NCBI RefSeq assembly: GCF_014637725.1
Contig: NZ_BMFC01000004.1
Span: forward strand, 186,001 to 250,000
Direction: 5' to 3'
DNA: 64,000 nucleotides
From: Marivita lacus
GTDB lineage: Bacteria > Pseudomonadota > Alphaproteobacteria > Rhodobacterales > Rhodobacteraceae
Part shown: positions 63,679 through 64,000 of the stretch, piece after piece
Layout: each line of letters starts with the position of its first letter
Position numbering within the stretch: the first letter of the stretch is position 1
Notes under the pieces: model-generated
Told to the model about the DNA's origin: nothing
The model's database searches: none
What the model saw: the letters and a program-made list of their open reading frames with translations, nothing else
Made by a program: the position numbers and the translations under genes

Positions 63679-64000
63679 TCAGACCTCGTCGGGGAAATGC
63701 TTCATGGTCAACCGGATGGGGTTCGGCGCCGCCTGTCCCAGACCGCAGATCGACGCATCCGCCATCGCCTGACAAACGTCCTCCAGAAGCGGTTTGTTCC
63801 AGCGTTCGGCCTGCATCAGCTTGACCGCCTTTTCGCAACCCACCCGGCACGGGGTGCACTGACCACAGGACTCGTCCTCGAAAAACCGCAGCATGTTGAG
63901 CGCGGCATCGCGCACGCGGTCGGTGTCGGACAGCACCACGACAGCAGCGGACCCGATGAACGACCCGTGCGGCTGCAACGTGTCGAAGTCGAGCGGAACA
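63679..64000 (-). CDS. NADH-binding NuoF/FdsB-type subunit, C-terminal part (runs off the window)
   Basis: About 106 codons are visible, open at the right edge. The motif ESCGQCTPCRVGCEKAV (three Cys of a 4Fe-4S cluster) with the fourth Cys in ASICGLGQAAPNPI is that of the NADH-dehydrogenase 51-kDa family. The ending PIRLTMKHFPDEV resembles the beta subunit of NAD-dependent formate dehydrogenase (FdsB) more than NuoF of complex I; the missing N-terminus prevents a firm choice. Confidence 0.8.
   Translation of the reverse strand, partial: VPLDFDTLQPHGSFIGSAAVVVLSDTDRVRDAALNMLRFFEDESCGQCTPCRVGCEKAVKLMQAERWNKPLLEDVCQAMADASICGLGQAAPNPIRLTMKHFPDEV

Overview
The window is a high-GC chromosomal segment from an alphaproteobacterium, very probably a marine Rhodobacteraceae (Roseobacter group) member. 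This rests on gene content and order (yacG - RNase E/G - maf - infA - LMW phosphatase - UPF0262; ftsY - EamA - yciB), a SAM-II riboswitch before metZ, a DUF1127 gene followed by CcsR/cuckoo-type small RNAs, and short GC-rich terminator-like repeats. Almost all of it is well-conserved core chromosome. No phage, transposase, plasmid origin or CRISPR array is visible.

Layout. 1-3.2 kb: nusB (partial), ribH, a RibB with a degenerate GTP cyclohydrolase II domain, a zinc-ribbon protein, rlmB and tRNA-Tyr. 3.3-7.1 kb: glycerate 2-kinase and the pxpBCA 5-oxoprolinase genes. 7.1-13.3 kb: yacG, RNase E/G-like, maf, infA, then nitrilase/GNAT/SnoaL-like genes, phosphatase, UPF0262 and an FrhB-like flavo/iron-sulfur protein. 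13.4-21.1 kb: dcw cluster mraZ-rsmH-ftsL-ftsI-murE-murF-mraY. 21.8-26.9 kb: a cobalamin riboswitch driving btuC-btuD-btuF-exbB-exbD-exbD-tonB. 27-32 kb: mrp, a DUF1127 gene with three tandem CcsR-like sRNAs, and valS. 32.2-38.4 kb: TPP enzyme, trkH, a second DUF1127-like gene, folE2, and metZ behind a SAM-II riboswitch. 38.5-46.7 kb: alpha/beta hydrolase, UvrD-type helicase, lactate-dehydrogenase-like flavoenzyme and pyruvate carboxylase. 46.8-48.4 kb: an AT-rich single-gene island encoding a SIR2-like protein (candidate anti-phage NADase) next to two identical tRNA-Gly genes. 48.8-54.2 kb: histidine genes hisB-hisH-hisA-hisF-hisE, interleaved with a decayed LysE exporter, DUF2147, DUF302 and SDR genes. 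54.3-64 kb: CoA-binding protein, DUF2235 hydrolase, orphan form-II CoxL-like subunit, ornithine-decarboxylase-like enzyme with a divergent Lrp regulator, yciB, EamA, MgtC-like, ftsY, and the C-terminus of a NuoF/FdsB-type subunit.

Most notable items: (1) the triple CCUCCUCCC-loop sRNA array behind the DUF1127 gene; (2) the foreign SIR2-like gene with an 8-bp inverted repeat in its leader and a G-quadruplex-like tract at its left edge; (3) a riboswitch-controlled B12 uptake operon carrying its own TonB motor, in which the second ExbD has Asn in place of the conserved membrane Asp and the binding protein has no signal peptide; (4) a RibB whose cyclohydrolase half has lost its zinc cysteines; (5) a LysE gene reduced to its two ends by an internal deletion. 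Coordinates use starts chosen from ribosome-binding sites and family N-termini; all functional calls come from reading motifs, without database searches.
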